The notes: a model not told the origin generated them from the sequence alone. A stretch of 64,000 nucleotides of DNA from Streptomyces sp. SID13726 (GCF_010548375.1 NZ_JAAGLY010000032.1:1-64000), one strand, 5' to 3'. Shown: positions 16,498 through 25,687, numbered from the stretch's first letter. Made by a program: numbers and translations.

Positions 16498-17130
16498 TCA
16501 GCGCTTGACCGCGCACAGCAGTCCGTCGCCGACCGGGAGCAGCGACGGCAACAGGTCCTGGCTCTCCCGCACGGCCCGCAGCAGCTCCCTCAGGCGCAGT
16601 ACCTCCGTGGGCTGCGGACCCGAGTCGACCGTGCGGCCGTTGGCGAAGACGCCCTCGAAGACGACCAGTCCACCCGGGCGCAGCAGGCGCAACGATTCAG
16701 CGAGATAGTCCATGACCTCCTGCCGGTCGCCGTCGCAGAAGACGAGGTCGTAGCCGGCGTCGGCGAGGCGGGGCAGGACGTCCAGGGCGCGGCCCGGGAT
16801 GAAGCGGGCCCGGTTGCTGGCGAAGCCGCAGGCGCGGAAGGCCTGGCGGGCGAACTGCTGGTGCTCCGGCTCGGGGTCGACGGTCGTCAGTACCCCGTCG
16901 GGGCGCATGCCGTGCAGCAGATGGATCCCGGAGACGCCGGTGCCGGTACCGATCTCGGCGACGGCCTTGGCGTCCACGGAGGCGGCCAGCAACCGCAGCG
17001 CCGCGCCCGTGCCGGGCGTCACCGAGCGCAGCCCCGCGTCACGGGCCCGGTCCCGGGCCCAGCTCAGGACTTCGTCCTCGGCGACGTAGGCGTCGGCGAA
17101 CGCCCAGCTCGTCTGCCGGTTGCCGGTAAT
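16498..17130 (-). CDS. SAM-dependent O-methyltransferase, probable ATT start
   Basis: 210 residues if translation starts at ATT 17130-17128. The family begins ITGNRQTSWAFADAYV-like, and this reading is intact, but no ATG, GTG or TTG occurs between an upstream TAA and GTG 17022, which would remove 36 conserved residues. AAGGAG ends six bases before the ATT. Catechol-O-methyltransferase-like fold: VAEIGTGTGVSGIHLL binds SAM, LVFCDGD is the metal/substrate loop. Substrate unknown. Rv1220c holds the same place next to sigE in M. tuberculosis. A CTC just upstream of the ATT may replace a GTG start of relatives. Confidence 0.8.
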   Translation of the reverse strand: MTGNRQTSWAFADAYVAEDEVLSWARDRARDAGLRSVTPGTGAALRLLAASVDAKAVAEIGTGTGVSGIHLLHGMRPDGVLTTVDPEPEHQQFARQAFRACGFASNRARFIPGRALDVLPRLADAGYDLVFCDGDRQEVMDYLAESLRLLRPGGLVVFEGVFANGRTVDSGPQPTEVLRLRELLRAVRESQDLLPSLLPVGDGLLCAVKR

Positions 17131-17359
17131 GAGCCTCTCCTTGCCCCGTGGTTGCCTGGGCGTGACTGTATCCGTTGCCGCCGGGAACCCGCAGATGGGA
17201 CCGGGCGTTTAGAGGGGTGGAGACGTACCCGGGGGGACACAGTTGGATCACGACGACGAGCAGGCCCTCGAGCAACTGCTGACGCAGGGGCCCGAGTGGT
17301 ATCAGCCCAGATCAAATTCTCGTAAAACCGCTTATCCGGAGCTAACGGGCGAGGTGGCT

Positions 17360-18133
17360 ATGGTAGGGGCTCCACTGGAGACAACCAGAGCCGACAGGGG
17401 AGGTGCGGCCGCGCCTGGAGACCGTGGGGGAGTGCTGAGGCGCTTCCTGGGGTCGGCGGGCAGGCCGAAATCCGTGAACGACAACGCAGCTGACCACACC
17501 CACGCCGGCGACTACGCCCAGACCGCGACCTTCACCACCGACGCGGACGGGCAGGCGTGGACTCCGCCCACCTGGGAGGAGATCGTCAGCATGCACAGCG
17601 GACGGGTCTACCGCCTCGCCTACCGTCTCACCGGCAACCAGCACGACGCCGAGGACCTCACGCAGGAGGTCTTCGTCCGGGTCTTCCGCTCCCTGTCCAC
17701 GTACACACCGGGGACCTTCGAGGGCTGGCTGCACCGCATCACCACCAACCTCTTCCTGGACATGGTCCGCCGCAAGCAGCGCATCCGCTTCGACGCCCTC
17801 GGCGAGGACGCGGCCGAGCGCCTGCCCAGCCGCGAGCCCTCGCCCCAGCAGGTCTTCAACGACGCCCACTTCGACGCGGACGTCCAGCAGGCCCTCGACA
17901 CCCTGGCGCCGGAGTTCCGCGCCGCGGTCGTCCTGTGCGACATCGAAGGACTGTCGTACGAGGAGATCGCCGCGACCCTGGGCGTCAAGCTCGGCACCGT
18001 CCGCTCGCGGATCCACCGCGGCCGTTCCCAGCTGCGCAAGGCCCTCGCGCACCGCTCGCCGGAGGCCCGCGCCGAGCGTCGCTCCTTCATGGCCCGTGTC
18101 CCCGCGCTGGGAGGAGGGGGCGCGACCGCGTGA
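17360..18133 (+). CDS. sigE: ECF RNA polymerase sigma factor, SigE (M. tuberculosis) type
   Basis: 257 residues from ATG 17360, with GAGG just upstream. A TTG at 17243 would add a 39-residue leader (LDHDDEQALEQLL...), open and possible. Sigma region 2 is at YRLAYRLTGNQHDAEDLTQEVF, region 4 at YEEIAATLGVKLGTVRSRIHRGR. An N-terminal extension of about 80 residues precedes region 2, as in mycobacterial SigE. It should direct polymerase to envelope-stress promoters and be held by the zinc-finger protein encoded next (GTGA overlap). The upstream stretch 17310-17345 is A+T-rich and may hold its promoter. It is not the S. coelicolor sigma-E of cell-wall stress. Confidence 0.85.
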   Translation: MVGAPLETTRADRGGAAAPGDRGGVLRRFLGSAGRPKSVNDNAADHTHAGDYAQTATFTTDADGQAWTPPTWEEIVSMHSGRVYRLAYRLTGNQHDAEDLTQEVFVRVFRSLSTYTPGTFEGWLHRITTNLFLDMVRRKQRIRFDALGEDAAERLPSREPSPQQVFNDAHFDADVQQALDTLAPEFRAAVVLCDIEGLSYEEIAATLGVKLGTVRSRIHRGRSQLRKALAHRSPEARAERRSFMARVPALGGGGATA

Positions 18134-19098
18134 GTGGATCCCGGCCCAAACCCGGCGAGGGGCGCCTCGCGGAACAGCATCTGGGAGACCGACTCGCCGC
18201 CCTGGTGGACGGCGAGCTCGGTCATGACACGCGGGAGCGCGTCCTCGCGCATCTCGCCACCTGTCCGAAGTGCAAGGCGGAGGCGGACGCCCAGCGCCGT
18301 CTGAAGAACGTCTTCGCGGAGGCCGCCCCGCCGCCGCCCTCCGAGAGCTTCCTGGCCCGCCTCCAGGGGCTGCCGGGAGGTGACCCGGAGGACGGCGACA
18401 GCTCGCCGTTCGGCGGGGGAGGACTCACCGGTGGACTCTCGGGACGACCCGGCGCCGCCGGGGTCTTCGGCGTGAGACGCGGAGAGCGCTTCGAGTTCGA
18501 CTACGTCCCCGCCCGTCCGCACGCCGCGGTGCTCCCGCCCTCCCCTTCCGGCCGGGGCTTCCGCATCCATGACGTCAGCCGTCACGAGGCCGAGCGCTCG
18601 GCCTCGCGCGGCATGCGGTTCGCGTTCGTCGCGGCCGGGGCGGTGTCGCTGGCCGCGATCGCGCTCGGCGGCGTCACCACCGGGGCGCCGGGCGACACCG
18701 ACGCCCGCGGGGCCGGCAGCAACGTGACCCCGGCGCGTACGCCGGGTACCGGTGCGGCGGTGCCGGAGAACCAGCGGCGCCGCGGTGTCGGTCCGCTGCT
18801 CGCCCAGCAAGAGGGACAGCGGACGCTCGGTGACACCCCGGCCGCCCCGACCGAGGTGTCGGCTCCGCTGCTGCCGGGGGTACCCGCGCAGGTTCGGGAG
18901 GCCGCCGTGCACACCCTCACGGCGCCCGTGGTCGCCGGTGCGGCCGCGATGTCTCCTCTGATACGTCCGCTCAGTGCCAGTCCGCCGCTCACCCTCACGT
19001 CCTTGTCCACGACCCCGGACCTCACCACACCCGGCCTCCTCGCCGCACCCGTCCCCGACGCCACCTCCGCGCCCACGTCGTTCGGCTCCCCCCGCTGA
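18130..19098 (+). CDS. rseA: Zinc-finger anti-sigma factor (RseA-like)
   Basis: 322 residues, GTG in a GTGA overlap with the sigma gene. The N-terminal domain carries HLATCPKC, the HxxxCxxC signature of ZAS anti-sigma factors (about residues 40-47). A hydrophobic segment (FAFVAAGAVSLAAIALGG, near residue 160) gives one membrane span; the last 130 residues are Pro/Thr/Ala rich and probably outside. It should hold SigE at the membrane and release it when the zinc site is oxidised or the protein is phosphorylated or degraded, as in mycobacteria. The membrane span and long outer part exceed mycobacterial RseA. Confidence 0.85.
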   Translation: MSGSRPKPGEGRLAEQHLGDRLAALVDGELGHDTRERVLAHLATCPKCKAEADAQRRLKNVFAEAAPPPPSESFLARLQGLPGGDPEDGDSSPFGGGGLTGGLSGRPGAAGVFGVRRGERFEFDYVPARPHAAVLPPSPSGRGFRIHDVSRHEAERSASRGMRFAFVAAGAVSLAAIALGGVTTGAPGDTDARGAGSNVTPARTPGTGAAVPENQRRRGVGPLLAQQEGQRTLGDTPAAPTEVSAPLLPGVPAQVREAAVHTLTAPVVAGAAAMSPLIRPLSASPPLTLTSLSTTPDLTTPGLLAAPVPDATSAPTSFGSPR

Positions 19099-19137
19099 CC
19101 GACGCCCTGCTCCGCGGCGCGTGAACCTGGTTGAATC

Positions 19138-19167
19138 CACAGACAGGCCATTAGTGGCCTGTCTGTG
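19138..19167 (+). terminator. Perfect hairpin between anti-sigma and htrA-like genes
   Basis: 13-bp perfect stem (19138-19150 with 19155-19167), loop ttag, 39 bp after the anti-sigma stop and 21 bp before the protease ATG. It could end the sigma/anti-sigma transcript, or act in the 5' leader of the protease mRNA. Confidence 0.6.
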
Positions 19168-19188
19168 CCGTTGTGGGGTGGGGAGAGC

Positions 19189-22038
19189 ATGGACGAGGGG
19201 AAGCCTGCGAAGGCGAAATGGTGGGGCCGGGGTCGGGGTCGGGGTTCGGGGTGGGGCGAGGACGCCGGGGGCTTTGAGGTTTCGGGGCGTGGGGGTGCCG
19301 AGGACGGTGTTGTGGGCGCGCGGGGTGTCGAGGGTGACTTCGAGCTTCAGGCGCCGAGCGGTGAGGTTGGTGGTGGGCCGGGGGTTGAGGGGGACTTCGG
19401 GTTGTCGTCCCGGCCGGTGAGTGGGGTTGGTCGGCCGACGGGGGAGTCTGCGGTGGCTGGGGGTGGTGGGGAGGGTTTGGTGGCGGCTGCGTCTGGTTCT
19501 GCGGGGGATGGCTCGGCGAGGCCTGCTGGGGGTTCTGCTGGGGATGGCCTGGCTGCACCTGCGACCGGGTTTGCTGGGGAGGGCGCTGTGGCTTCTGGTG
19601 CGGGTCCTGTCGAGGACGGGGCTGTGGCGTCTGGTGCGGGTTCTGCCCGGGAGGGGTTTGCGGGGGCCGCTGCTGGTGGTGCTGGGGATGCGTCTGCGGT
19701 GCTCGCTTCCGGTTCTGTCGGAGACGGGCCTGAGGTGTCTGCGTCCGGTGCTGTTGAGGAGGGCCTGGCGACGCCTCCGTCCGGTCCTGCCGGAGACGGG
19801 CAGGTGACGTCTGCGGTCGGTGCTGTTGGGGAGGGCTCGGTGACGTCTGCGGTCGGTTCTGCTGAGGATGGCTCCGTGACGCCTGCTGCGGGCTCTGCTG
19901 AGGCGGGCCCGGTGACGCCTGGTGCGGGTTCTGGCGGGGAGGGCTCTGCGGTGCCTGGGTTCGTAGCTGCCGGAGAGGGGCCTGCGGTGCCCGCGTACGT
20001 ACCCGCCGTTCCGCCGTACGACCCTGACTCCTCCAGCACCCCGCCGTACGGCGTACCGGGTCCCTGGGCCTCCGCTCCACCGGTCCAGCACCCGGGCACG
20101 GCCCCGGCTCAGGGCATGGCGATACCGATACCGCCTCCGCCGCAAGGCCCACCGGCGCTGATGCCAACCACGCTTCCCGGCCTGCCGGTTCCCCGGAGGG
20201 CGCCTGTTTCCACGCCCCAGGAACCACCAGCCTCCTTGCCTGTTTCCCAGGAACAGCCCATCTCCTCGCCCTCGCCTCATGACCCCCCGCTGCCAGAGCC
20301 TCCCGCCCCGCACGGCACGCACACTCCATCGCCGCCCCGTCCCGCCGGAGGCGATGCCCCCACCCCGTTCCAGTTCCCGCACGCGGACGCGGACACCACG
20401 TCGCCCGACCCTCACCCGACCGGGCACCTCGCTGCCGCGACTCCGCTGTCCGCCGACCCGCTTCGGCCCGAGCCGCCCTCCGCGCCTGCACTCCCGTTCT
20501 CAGGCCCGCTCCCACCGGGGCCGTCCGCGACACAGCCCCCGCAGCCCACAAGCTCGCCCCGCCCCGAGTGGCCCTCGGCCCAGCCCCCGCAGCCCACAAG
20601 CCCACCCCACCCCGAGCCGCCCTCAGCCCAGCCCCCGCAGCCCACAAGTCCGCTCCCGGTCGGCGAGTACCCCGCTCCGTCACCGCCCCCGGAACCCCAC
20701 CCCGACGTGCCCTTCCCGGCCCCGCAGCCCAGCCGGCTCACCGCGCCCACCCCACCCCCGCACCCCCATGCCCATGCCCCCGCCAAGGGCCTGGCGACCG
20801 ACACACCGCTCCCCTCCGATTCCCCCGCGTCCCCACCCTCCCCCTGGCAGAACTACGACCCCTGGGCCCCCCTCCCCGCCCCCCTCCAACAAACCGGCGC
20901 CCCCGCCGACAGCAAAGACACGCGGCGCCGGAGAACCCGGCGGGTGCTGCTCCTCGGGGCTCTGGCGCTCGCGCTCGTGGCGGGCGGGGTCGGGGGAGTC
21001 GTAGGGGCGTGTCTGGAGCGGAACCGTGGGGGTGGGGAGGTGGAGTTGCCGCAGGCCGCCGTGGAGTCCGGGGCGCGGGCGCCGGAGAGTGTCGCGGGGA
21101 TCGCGGCGCGGGCCCTGCCCAGTGTCGTGACCCTGCATGTGCGGGGGACCGCGGAGTCCGGGACCGGTACCGGGTTCGTGCTCGACGGGCTCGGGCACAT
21201 CCTCACCAACAACCACGTGGTGGAGCCCGCCGGTGCCGGTGGTGAGATCTCCGTGACCTTCCACAGCGGGGACACCGCCAAGGCCACCGTCGTGGGCCGG
21301 GACACCGGGTACGACCTCGCCGTCGTCAAGGTGAGCGGGGTCCACGGACTGACGCCCATGCCCCTCGGCAACTCCGACAACGTCCAGGTCGGCGACCCGG
21401 TCGTGGCGATCGGTGCCCCCTTCGACCTGGAGGGCACGGTCACCTCGGGCATCATCAGCGCGAAGGAACGGCCCATCACCGCCGGCGGCGACAGCCCGGA
21501 CGGCAGCGACGTGTCGTACGTCGACGCCCTCCAGACCGACGCGCCCATCAACCCCGGCAACTCCGGCGGCCCCCTCCTCGACTCCCGGGCCCGGGTCATC
21601 GGCATCAACTCCGCCATCCGCTCGGCGGACGACGCCACCGGTGACGAGAGCGGCCAGGCCGGTTCCATAGGGCTCGGGTTCGCGATCCCGGTGAACCAGG
21701 CCAAGCGGGTCGCGGAGGAGCTGATCAACACCGGGAAGGCGACCCACCCCGTCATCGGCGTCACCCTCGACATGGACTACACGGGTGACGGCGCGCGGGT
21801 CGGCGCCAAGGGCAACGACGGGGGACCCGCGGTCACCGAGGGCGGTCCGGGGGACCGGGCCGGGATCGAGGCCGGAGACGTCATCACCGAGGTCGACGGC
21901 CGCCGTGTCCACTCCGGCGACGAACTGATCGTCAAGACCCGCGCCCACCGCCCCGGCGACCGCCTGGAGCTCACGGTCGAGCGCAACGGCGAGGAGCGGA
22001 CCGTAGTGCTGGTGCTCGGTTCCTCGGACGGTGGTTGA
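19189..22038 (+). CDS. htrA: Membrane HtrA/DegP-type serine protease with very long disordered N-terminus
   Basis: 949 residues from ATG 19189 (GGGGAGAGC upstream; MDEGKPAKAKWW is a sensible start). Residues about 30-270 are Gly/Ala/Ser repeats, 270-580 are Pro-rich with three copies of PSAQPPQPTS-like units, then RRRTRRVLLLGALALAL gives one membrane helix near 585-608. The outer trypsin-like domain has His676 (TNNHVV), Asp709 (GYDLAVVKV) and Ser792 (GNSGGPLL); a PDZ domain follows (AGIEAGDVITEVDG). It probably cleaves misfolded envelope proteins and belongs to the sigE regulon, as in mycobacteria. The cytoplasmic tail of about 580 residues is unusually long. Confidence 0.9.
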   Translation: MDEGKPAKAKWWGRGRGRGSGWGEDAGGFEVSGRGGAEDGVVGARGVEGDFELQAPSGEVGGGPGVEGDFGLSSRPVSGVGRPTGESAVAGGGGEGLVAAASGSAGDGSARPAGGSAGDGLAAPATGFAGEGAVASGAGPVEDGAVASGAGSAREGFAGAAAGGAGDASAVLASGSVGDGPEVSASGAVEEGLATPPSGPAGDGQVTSAVGAVGEGSVTSAVGSAEDGSVTPAAGSAEAGPVTPGAGSGGEGSAVPGFVAAGEGPAVPAYVPAVPPYDPDSSSTPPYGVPGPWASAPPVQHPGTAPAQGMAIPIPPPPQGPPALMPTTLPGLPVPRRAPVSTPQEPPASLPVSQEQPISSPSPHDPPLPEPPAPHGTHTPSPPRPAGGDAPTPFQFPHADADTTSPDPHPTGHLAAATPLSADPLRPEPPSAPALPFSGPLPPGPSATQPPQPTSSPRPEWPSAQPPQPTSPPHPEPPSAQPPQPTSPLPVGEYPAPSPPPEPHPDVPFPAPQPSRLTAPTPPPHPHAHAPAKGLATDTPLPSDSPASPPSPWQNYDPWAPLPAPLQQTGAPADSKDTRRRRTRRVLLLGALALALVAGGVGGVVGACLERNRGGGEVELPQAAVESGARAPESVAGIAARALPSVVTLHVRGTAESGTGTGFVLDGLGHILTNNHVVEPAGAGGEISVTFHSGDTAKATVVGRDTGYDLAVVKVSGVHGLTPMPLGNSDNVQVGDPVVAIGAPFDLEGTVTSGIISAKERPITAGGDSPDGSDVSYVDALQTDAPINPGNSGGPLLDSRARVIGINSAIRSADDATGDESGQAGSIGLGFAIPVNQAKRVAEELINTGKATHPVIGVTLDMDYTGDGARVGAKGNDGGPAVTEGGPGDRAGIEAGDVITEVDGRRVHSGDELIVKTRAHRPGDRLELTVERNGEERTVVLVLGSSDGG

Positions 22039-22289
22039 GGGCGACGGCGGCTATGAGAATGGATAGAGAACTGCCAGAGGCCCGATTAACAGAAACCTCA
22101 CAGTGACCGCCCCAAACCCCGCTCCACAAGGCAAACAACCCGGAAAACCGCCCACCCGCCCGCACTCGGAGCCCTCGGGACAGTACCGGTCGTACGGGAA
22201 CCCCAGGTACCGTGGACCCGGCCCGGACCACGGAAGACCCGCGCAGACCACCGAGGGCCGAGGACCGAGGACATCGCAAGGAGCTTCAG

Positions 22290-22733
22290 GTGTTCAATGA
22301 CATAGGACCGCTCGAGCTGATCACGCTCGTTGTCCTCGCCGTGCTCGTCTTCGGTCCGGACAAGCTCCCCAAGGTCATCCAGGACGTCATGCGGACCGTG
22401 CGCAAGATCCGCGAGTTCTCGGAGAGCGCCAAGCAGGACATCCGCTCGGAGCTGGGCCCGGAGTTCAAGGACTTCGAGTTCGAGGACCTCAACCCCAAGA
22501 CGTTCATCCGCAAGCAGCTGGACAACGACGAGCTGGGGCTCAAGGAGATCCGCAACGGCTTCGACCTGAAGAAGGAGATGGCCGAGGTCACCGACGCGGT
22601 CCACAGCACGGACACCTCGTCGCCGTCCTCCTCCTCGTCGTCCTCTTCGTCCGGCGGCCGGATCGACATGACCAAGAAGCCCGAGGAGCCCGGCAAGGAC
22701 GACCGCCCGCCCTTCGACGCGGACGCCACCTGA
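22290..22733 (+). CDS. tatB: Twin-arginine translocase subunit TatB
   Basis: 147 residues; GTG 22290 with AAGGAG six bases before it. N-terminal FNDIGPLELITLVVLAVLVFGPDKLPKV is the Tat A/B membrane helix, hinge and amphipathic helix, followed by a charged helical region and a serine run (SSPSSSSSSSSSGG). TatB binds signal peptides with TatC in the folded-protein export pathway. Its place after the sigE/htrA block matches mycobacteria, though there the gene is on the opposite strand. The 250 bp upstream contain no credible gene. Confidence 0.9.
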   Translation: MFNDIGPLELITLVVLAVLVFGPDKLPKVIQDVMRTVRKIREFSESAKQDIRSELGPEFKDFEFEDLNPKTFIRKQLDNDELGLKEIRNGFDLKKEMAEVTDAVHSTDTSSPSSSSSSSSSGGRIDMTKKPEEPGKDDRPPFDADAT

Positions 22734-22749
22734 GCCGTACGTCCCACCA

Positions 22750-22783
22750 GAAGGCGCCCGCCGAGCAGTTCGCGGGCGCCTTC
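22750..22783 (+). terminator. Hairpin terminator after tatB
   Basis: Perfect 12-bp stem (22750-22761 with 22772-22783), 10-base loop, 16 bp after the stop. Confidence 0.8.
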
Positions 22784-22995
22784 GTCGTCGTACGTGACGC
22801 GTTTCATACTCCGCCCCCACCCCGTACGGCCTGAACCCGCCCTCCGGGCGCCCCGCGCGCCGGGCGGTTTACCAGCAGCTCGGAGCGGTGTGGCTATGCT
22901 GCCGAGTTGTTGTGCGGGCCGTACGCGAACCAGCGACGCCGCCCGAAGGGGGGCGGGCCGTTCCGGTCCGACGAGAGCTAGGAGGCGTCCGGCAC

Positions 22996-23664
22996 ATGGA
23001 GACGACGAGTGGGGCAGTCGCGCAGGCGCCGGCCGCGGAGGGCGGACAGCAGGTCCCCTCCGCCCGGCGCACGGTGGACGGCTACCTTCAGGCGCCCTTC
23101 CCCTGGTACGGCCTCGACGAGGCCTTCACGGGGCCGCGCTGGCTGATGCAGGTCGGCATGTCGGCCGACGGTGCCGTGGAGCACGGCTCGATCGGTCACG
23201 GTGACGAGCCCTCCGTGAAGAACGAGGTCGGCGCGTCGGGCGGTGAGCCGAAGGAGAAGTTCGCGGTCGTCGTGACCGTCGCGGCGAACCCGTCCCGCAG
23301 GAGCGCCGACGGCACGGGCCTGTTGGAGGCCACGTCGGTTTCCTCGGCCGCCTGGCTCGCGGGCGTGGGGCTGCTGTCCTTCACCTGGCCCGGTCAGATG
23401 GACCACTCCCTGCGCGACGACTGGCTCGACCAGCAGACCGAGACGGCCTGGGTCCTGGCCGACGACCTGGACGGCTCCGACTGGTCGACCCTCTCCCTTC
23501 CGGTCGACGGGGTGCCCACCCCCTTCCACTACCGGGAGTCCGAGTTCGGCTGGGTGCTCGCCGGGTCCACGCAGGAGGGCGTGCACGTGGGCGCGTACGG
23601 GAGAGGAATGAGCGCGTACGGCCTCGGCTTCGCCGTCGTCAAGGACATCTCGGCGTACGCCTAG
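22996..23664 (+). CDS. Conserved hypothetical protein
   Basis: 222 residues from ATG 22996, with AGGAGG about ten bases upstream. No signal peptide or membrane segment. Middle and C-terminal parts (EKFAVVVTVAANPSRRS, TEATSVSS-like, HYRESEFGWVLAGSTQEGV, GLGFAVVKDISAY) look like a compact alpha/beta or beta-sandwich soluble domain that I cannot assign. It converges on the GT2 gene with a hairpin between them. Confidence 0.75.
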   Translation: METTSGAVAQAPAAEGGQQVPSARRTVDGYLQAPFPWYGLDEAFTGPRWLMQVGMSADGAVEHGSIGHGDEPSVKNEVGASGGEPKEKFAVVVTVAANPSRRSADGTGLLEATSVSSAAWLAGVGLLSFTWPGQMDHSLRDDWLDQQTETAWVLADDLDGSDWSTLSLPVDGVPTPFHYRESEFGWVLAGSTQEGVHVGAYGRGMSAYGLGFAVVKDISAYA

Positions 23665-23671
23665 CGGCCGA

Positions 23672-23699
23672 GGGGGCACCTCGGACGGTGTGTGCCCCC
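23672..23699. terminator. Convergent hairpin terminator
   Basis: 8-bp G/C stem gggggcac (23672-23679) with gtgccccc (23692-23699), between two convergent stop codons. Confidence 0.55.
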
Positions 23700-23712
23700 C
23701 TCCGGCACCGGG

Positions 23713-25656
23713 CTATCGGCTCAGCCGTCGTCGTACCCGCTGCACCCGCCGCACCTGGCGGTTGTCGGCGACCGCGTCGAGAAGCCTGCGTCCGGTGCCG
23801 GTCTCGTGGGCCGGGCCCTCCACGCGGAGCAGCGCTCCGTCGCGGACGACCGCGTACGCCACGGGGGCGGCCGTCCGCGGGAGGGTGACCGGGTGTCGGC
23901 CGGACGGCAGCTTCAGACGGGCCGGGAGGCGCAGTTCGGCTGTCGCCCCGTCGGCAGCGGGGACCACCTCCGCCTTCACCGACAGACTGGACACCGTGAC
24001 CTTGACGGGAACCGGGGTGTCGGCCGGGCCCGCCGCCACGTACGGAAGCGGGAGCGACCGCCTGCCGCGCGCGGTGTTCACGGCGGCGGCCTCGGCCGTG
24101 TCCGGGCCGAGGTGACGCAGACGCTGGTCCAGGTCGACGGTGAGCTGCCCCTTTCCGACGGTCCAGTAGGGGAGGGCGAGCCGCCCGCCGGTCAGCGCCG
24201 GGCCCGCGGCCGGGCTGCCCAGTGCGCCGTCGCCGGTCACGCGGATCAGACGGTCGATGCCCAGAACCTGGACGAAGGCCCACACCTCGTGCGGTCCGCG
24301 GGGCAGTGGCTGCCCGCCAGCCAGCCGCTGCGGGTCGACGCGCAGCTGCCCGGACGCGACGAGCCGTGACCGGCCTTGCCCGAACGGCTCCGGCCGGATC
24401 TCCAGGTCACCCTCCGGATACCACCAGTCCTCCCGGTCCCGGTCCTTGACGATCAGTTCGGCGTAGGCCAGCCGGAAGGGATCGCGGACCTCCCACCCGC
24501 CCTCGGTGCCGGGCACACCGGCCAGCAACTCCGGGTCGAGCCACTGCTTCCCGTCCCGCTCGACGAGGACCAACGGCTCGCCGTCCCCGTGCAGCAGGCT
24601 CAACTCGATGTCGGCGACCAGACAGCCGTCCTCCCAGCGGAGCCGGCCCACCTCGCTGTGTGCCCGTACCTCGCGGACGCGCTCCGCGAGAGCCACGGCT
24701 CCGTCGAAGTCTCCGCTTTCGAGGAACTCGGCGCGCAGTCGTGACACCGCGGGCAGCCCTTCCCGGACGGCAGCGGGGAATTCCTCCCGTGCCACCTCAC
24801 CGGCCGCCGCGAAACGCTGCCGTTGTTCGGCCGGGTCGGCGCGCAGGATTTCGGGTTCCCGGGCCCGGGAGAGGACCTCGACGTGGTAATTGCGGTGCAG
24901 CAGCCGATTCTGGAGGGCGTCCAGGTCGTTCGAGGCTTCCGTGCCGTCCTTGATCTGACGGACGACGGTGCGGACATTGCGCCAGAACCCGAACCGGGGG
25001 TCGAACCGGTGCTGGGTGTTGTTGCCGCCGTCGTCTCTTTTCAGCCAGTAGTAGCAGGGGTAGTCGGCGAGCACCGAGATCCGTTCGGCCTTGAGGTAGG
25101 CGGCGCCGACGAAGAGCATGTCCTCAAGGAACCAGGGGCCTTCCGGAAACCGCAGACCGTGCTCCTCGATGAACGCCCTGCGGAACATCTTGTGCGGCGT
25201 CATGCTCTGCATGAGTTCGACGTTCTCGATCGTGCAGGCGTCCACCGTGTGCCGGAACACCCGCCGGGGTCGCACCATGGTGCTGGACATCTTGCCGAGC
25301 ACCACGTCGGCGTCGTTCCGCTTCGCGTGCTCGTACAGCCGCTCCAGAGCCTCCGGCCCGAGCATGTCGTCGTGGTCGACGAACTGGATGTACTCACCCC
25401 TGGCGTGCCGCATGGCGAGATTGCGCGGTGCGCCCGGCCAGCCCGAGTTGGGCCGGGTGTGCACCTGGACGTTGGAATGCGCGGCGGCGATCTTCTCCAG
25501 CCGGCCCAGTGTGTCGTCCGTGGAACCGTCATCGACGTAAATCACTTCGTACTCGTCGCTGGGCAGGCTCTGCTTCAGCAGCGAGGGCGCGCATTCGTCT
25601 ATGTATTTTCCGGTGTTGTATACGGGGACGACCACACTGACTTTTAGTCTCGGCAT
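23713..25656 (-). CDS. GT2 family glycosyltransferase with large C-terminal domain (teichoic-acid glycosyltransferase-like)
   Basis: 647 residues. The N-terminal GT-A domain (VSVVVPVYNTGKYIDEC, VDDGSTDDT, FVDHDDMLGP with the metal-binding DxD-like acids, FLEDMLFV) spans about residues 1-230. A helical linker follows, then about 300 residues of beta-rich sequence. This layout resembles the TarS-type transferases that add sugars to wall teichoic acid; membrane anchors are absent, so it acts in the cytoplasm. It is placed between mycobacterial-type tatB and mrp genes, where mycobacteria have no such gene, so it may be an accessory insertion. Its leader is A+T-richer than the surroundings. Confidence 0.8.
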   Translation of the reverse strand: MPRLKVSVVVPVYNTGKYIDECAPSLLKQSLPSDEYEVIYVDDGSTDDTLGRLEKIAAAHSNVQVHTRPNSGWPGAPRNLAMRHARGEYIQFVDHDDMLGPEALERLYEHAKRNDADVVLGKMSSTMVRPRRVFRHTVDACTIENVELMQSMTPHKMFRRAFIEEHGLRFPEGPWFLEDMLFVGAAYLKAERISVLADYPCYYWLKRDDGGNNTQHRFDPRFGFWRNVRTVVRQIKDGTEASNDLDALQNRLLHRNYHVEVLSRAREPEILRADPAEQRQRFAAAGEVAREEFPAAVREGLPAVSRLRAEFLESGDFDGAVALAERVREVRAHSEVGRLRWEDGCLVADIELSLLHGDGEPLVLVERDGKQWLDPELLAGVPGTEGGWEVRDPFRLAYAELIVKDRDREDWWYPEGDLEIRPEPFGQGRSRLVASGQLRVDPQRLAGGQPLPRGPHEVWAFVQVLGIDRLIRVTGDGALGSPAAGPALTGGRLALPYWTVGKGQLTVDLDQRLRHLGPDTAEAAAVNTARGRRSLPLPYVAAGPADTPVPVKVTVSSLSVKAEVVPAADGATAELRLPARLKLPSGRHPVTLPRTAAPVAYAVVRDGALLRVEGPAHETGTGRRLLDAVADNRQVRRVQRVRRRLSR

Positions 25657-25687
25657 TTCACGGACTTTATCCGGCAGGAATTTCGAT

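Noticed and set aside
17620..20683. Very long minus-strand frames (935 and 510 residues) opposite the anti-sigma and HtrA genes
   Set aside because: They are Arg/Pro/Ser-rich shadows of the repetitive coding strand; no RBS, no recognisable domain, and the plus-strand frames carry clear protein families.
22103..22300. 65-residue frame upstream of tatB
   Set aside because: Codon use (cca, caa, aaa, aga, agg) is not that of a Streptomyces gene; it overlaps the tatB start in another frame and has no RBS.
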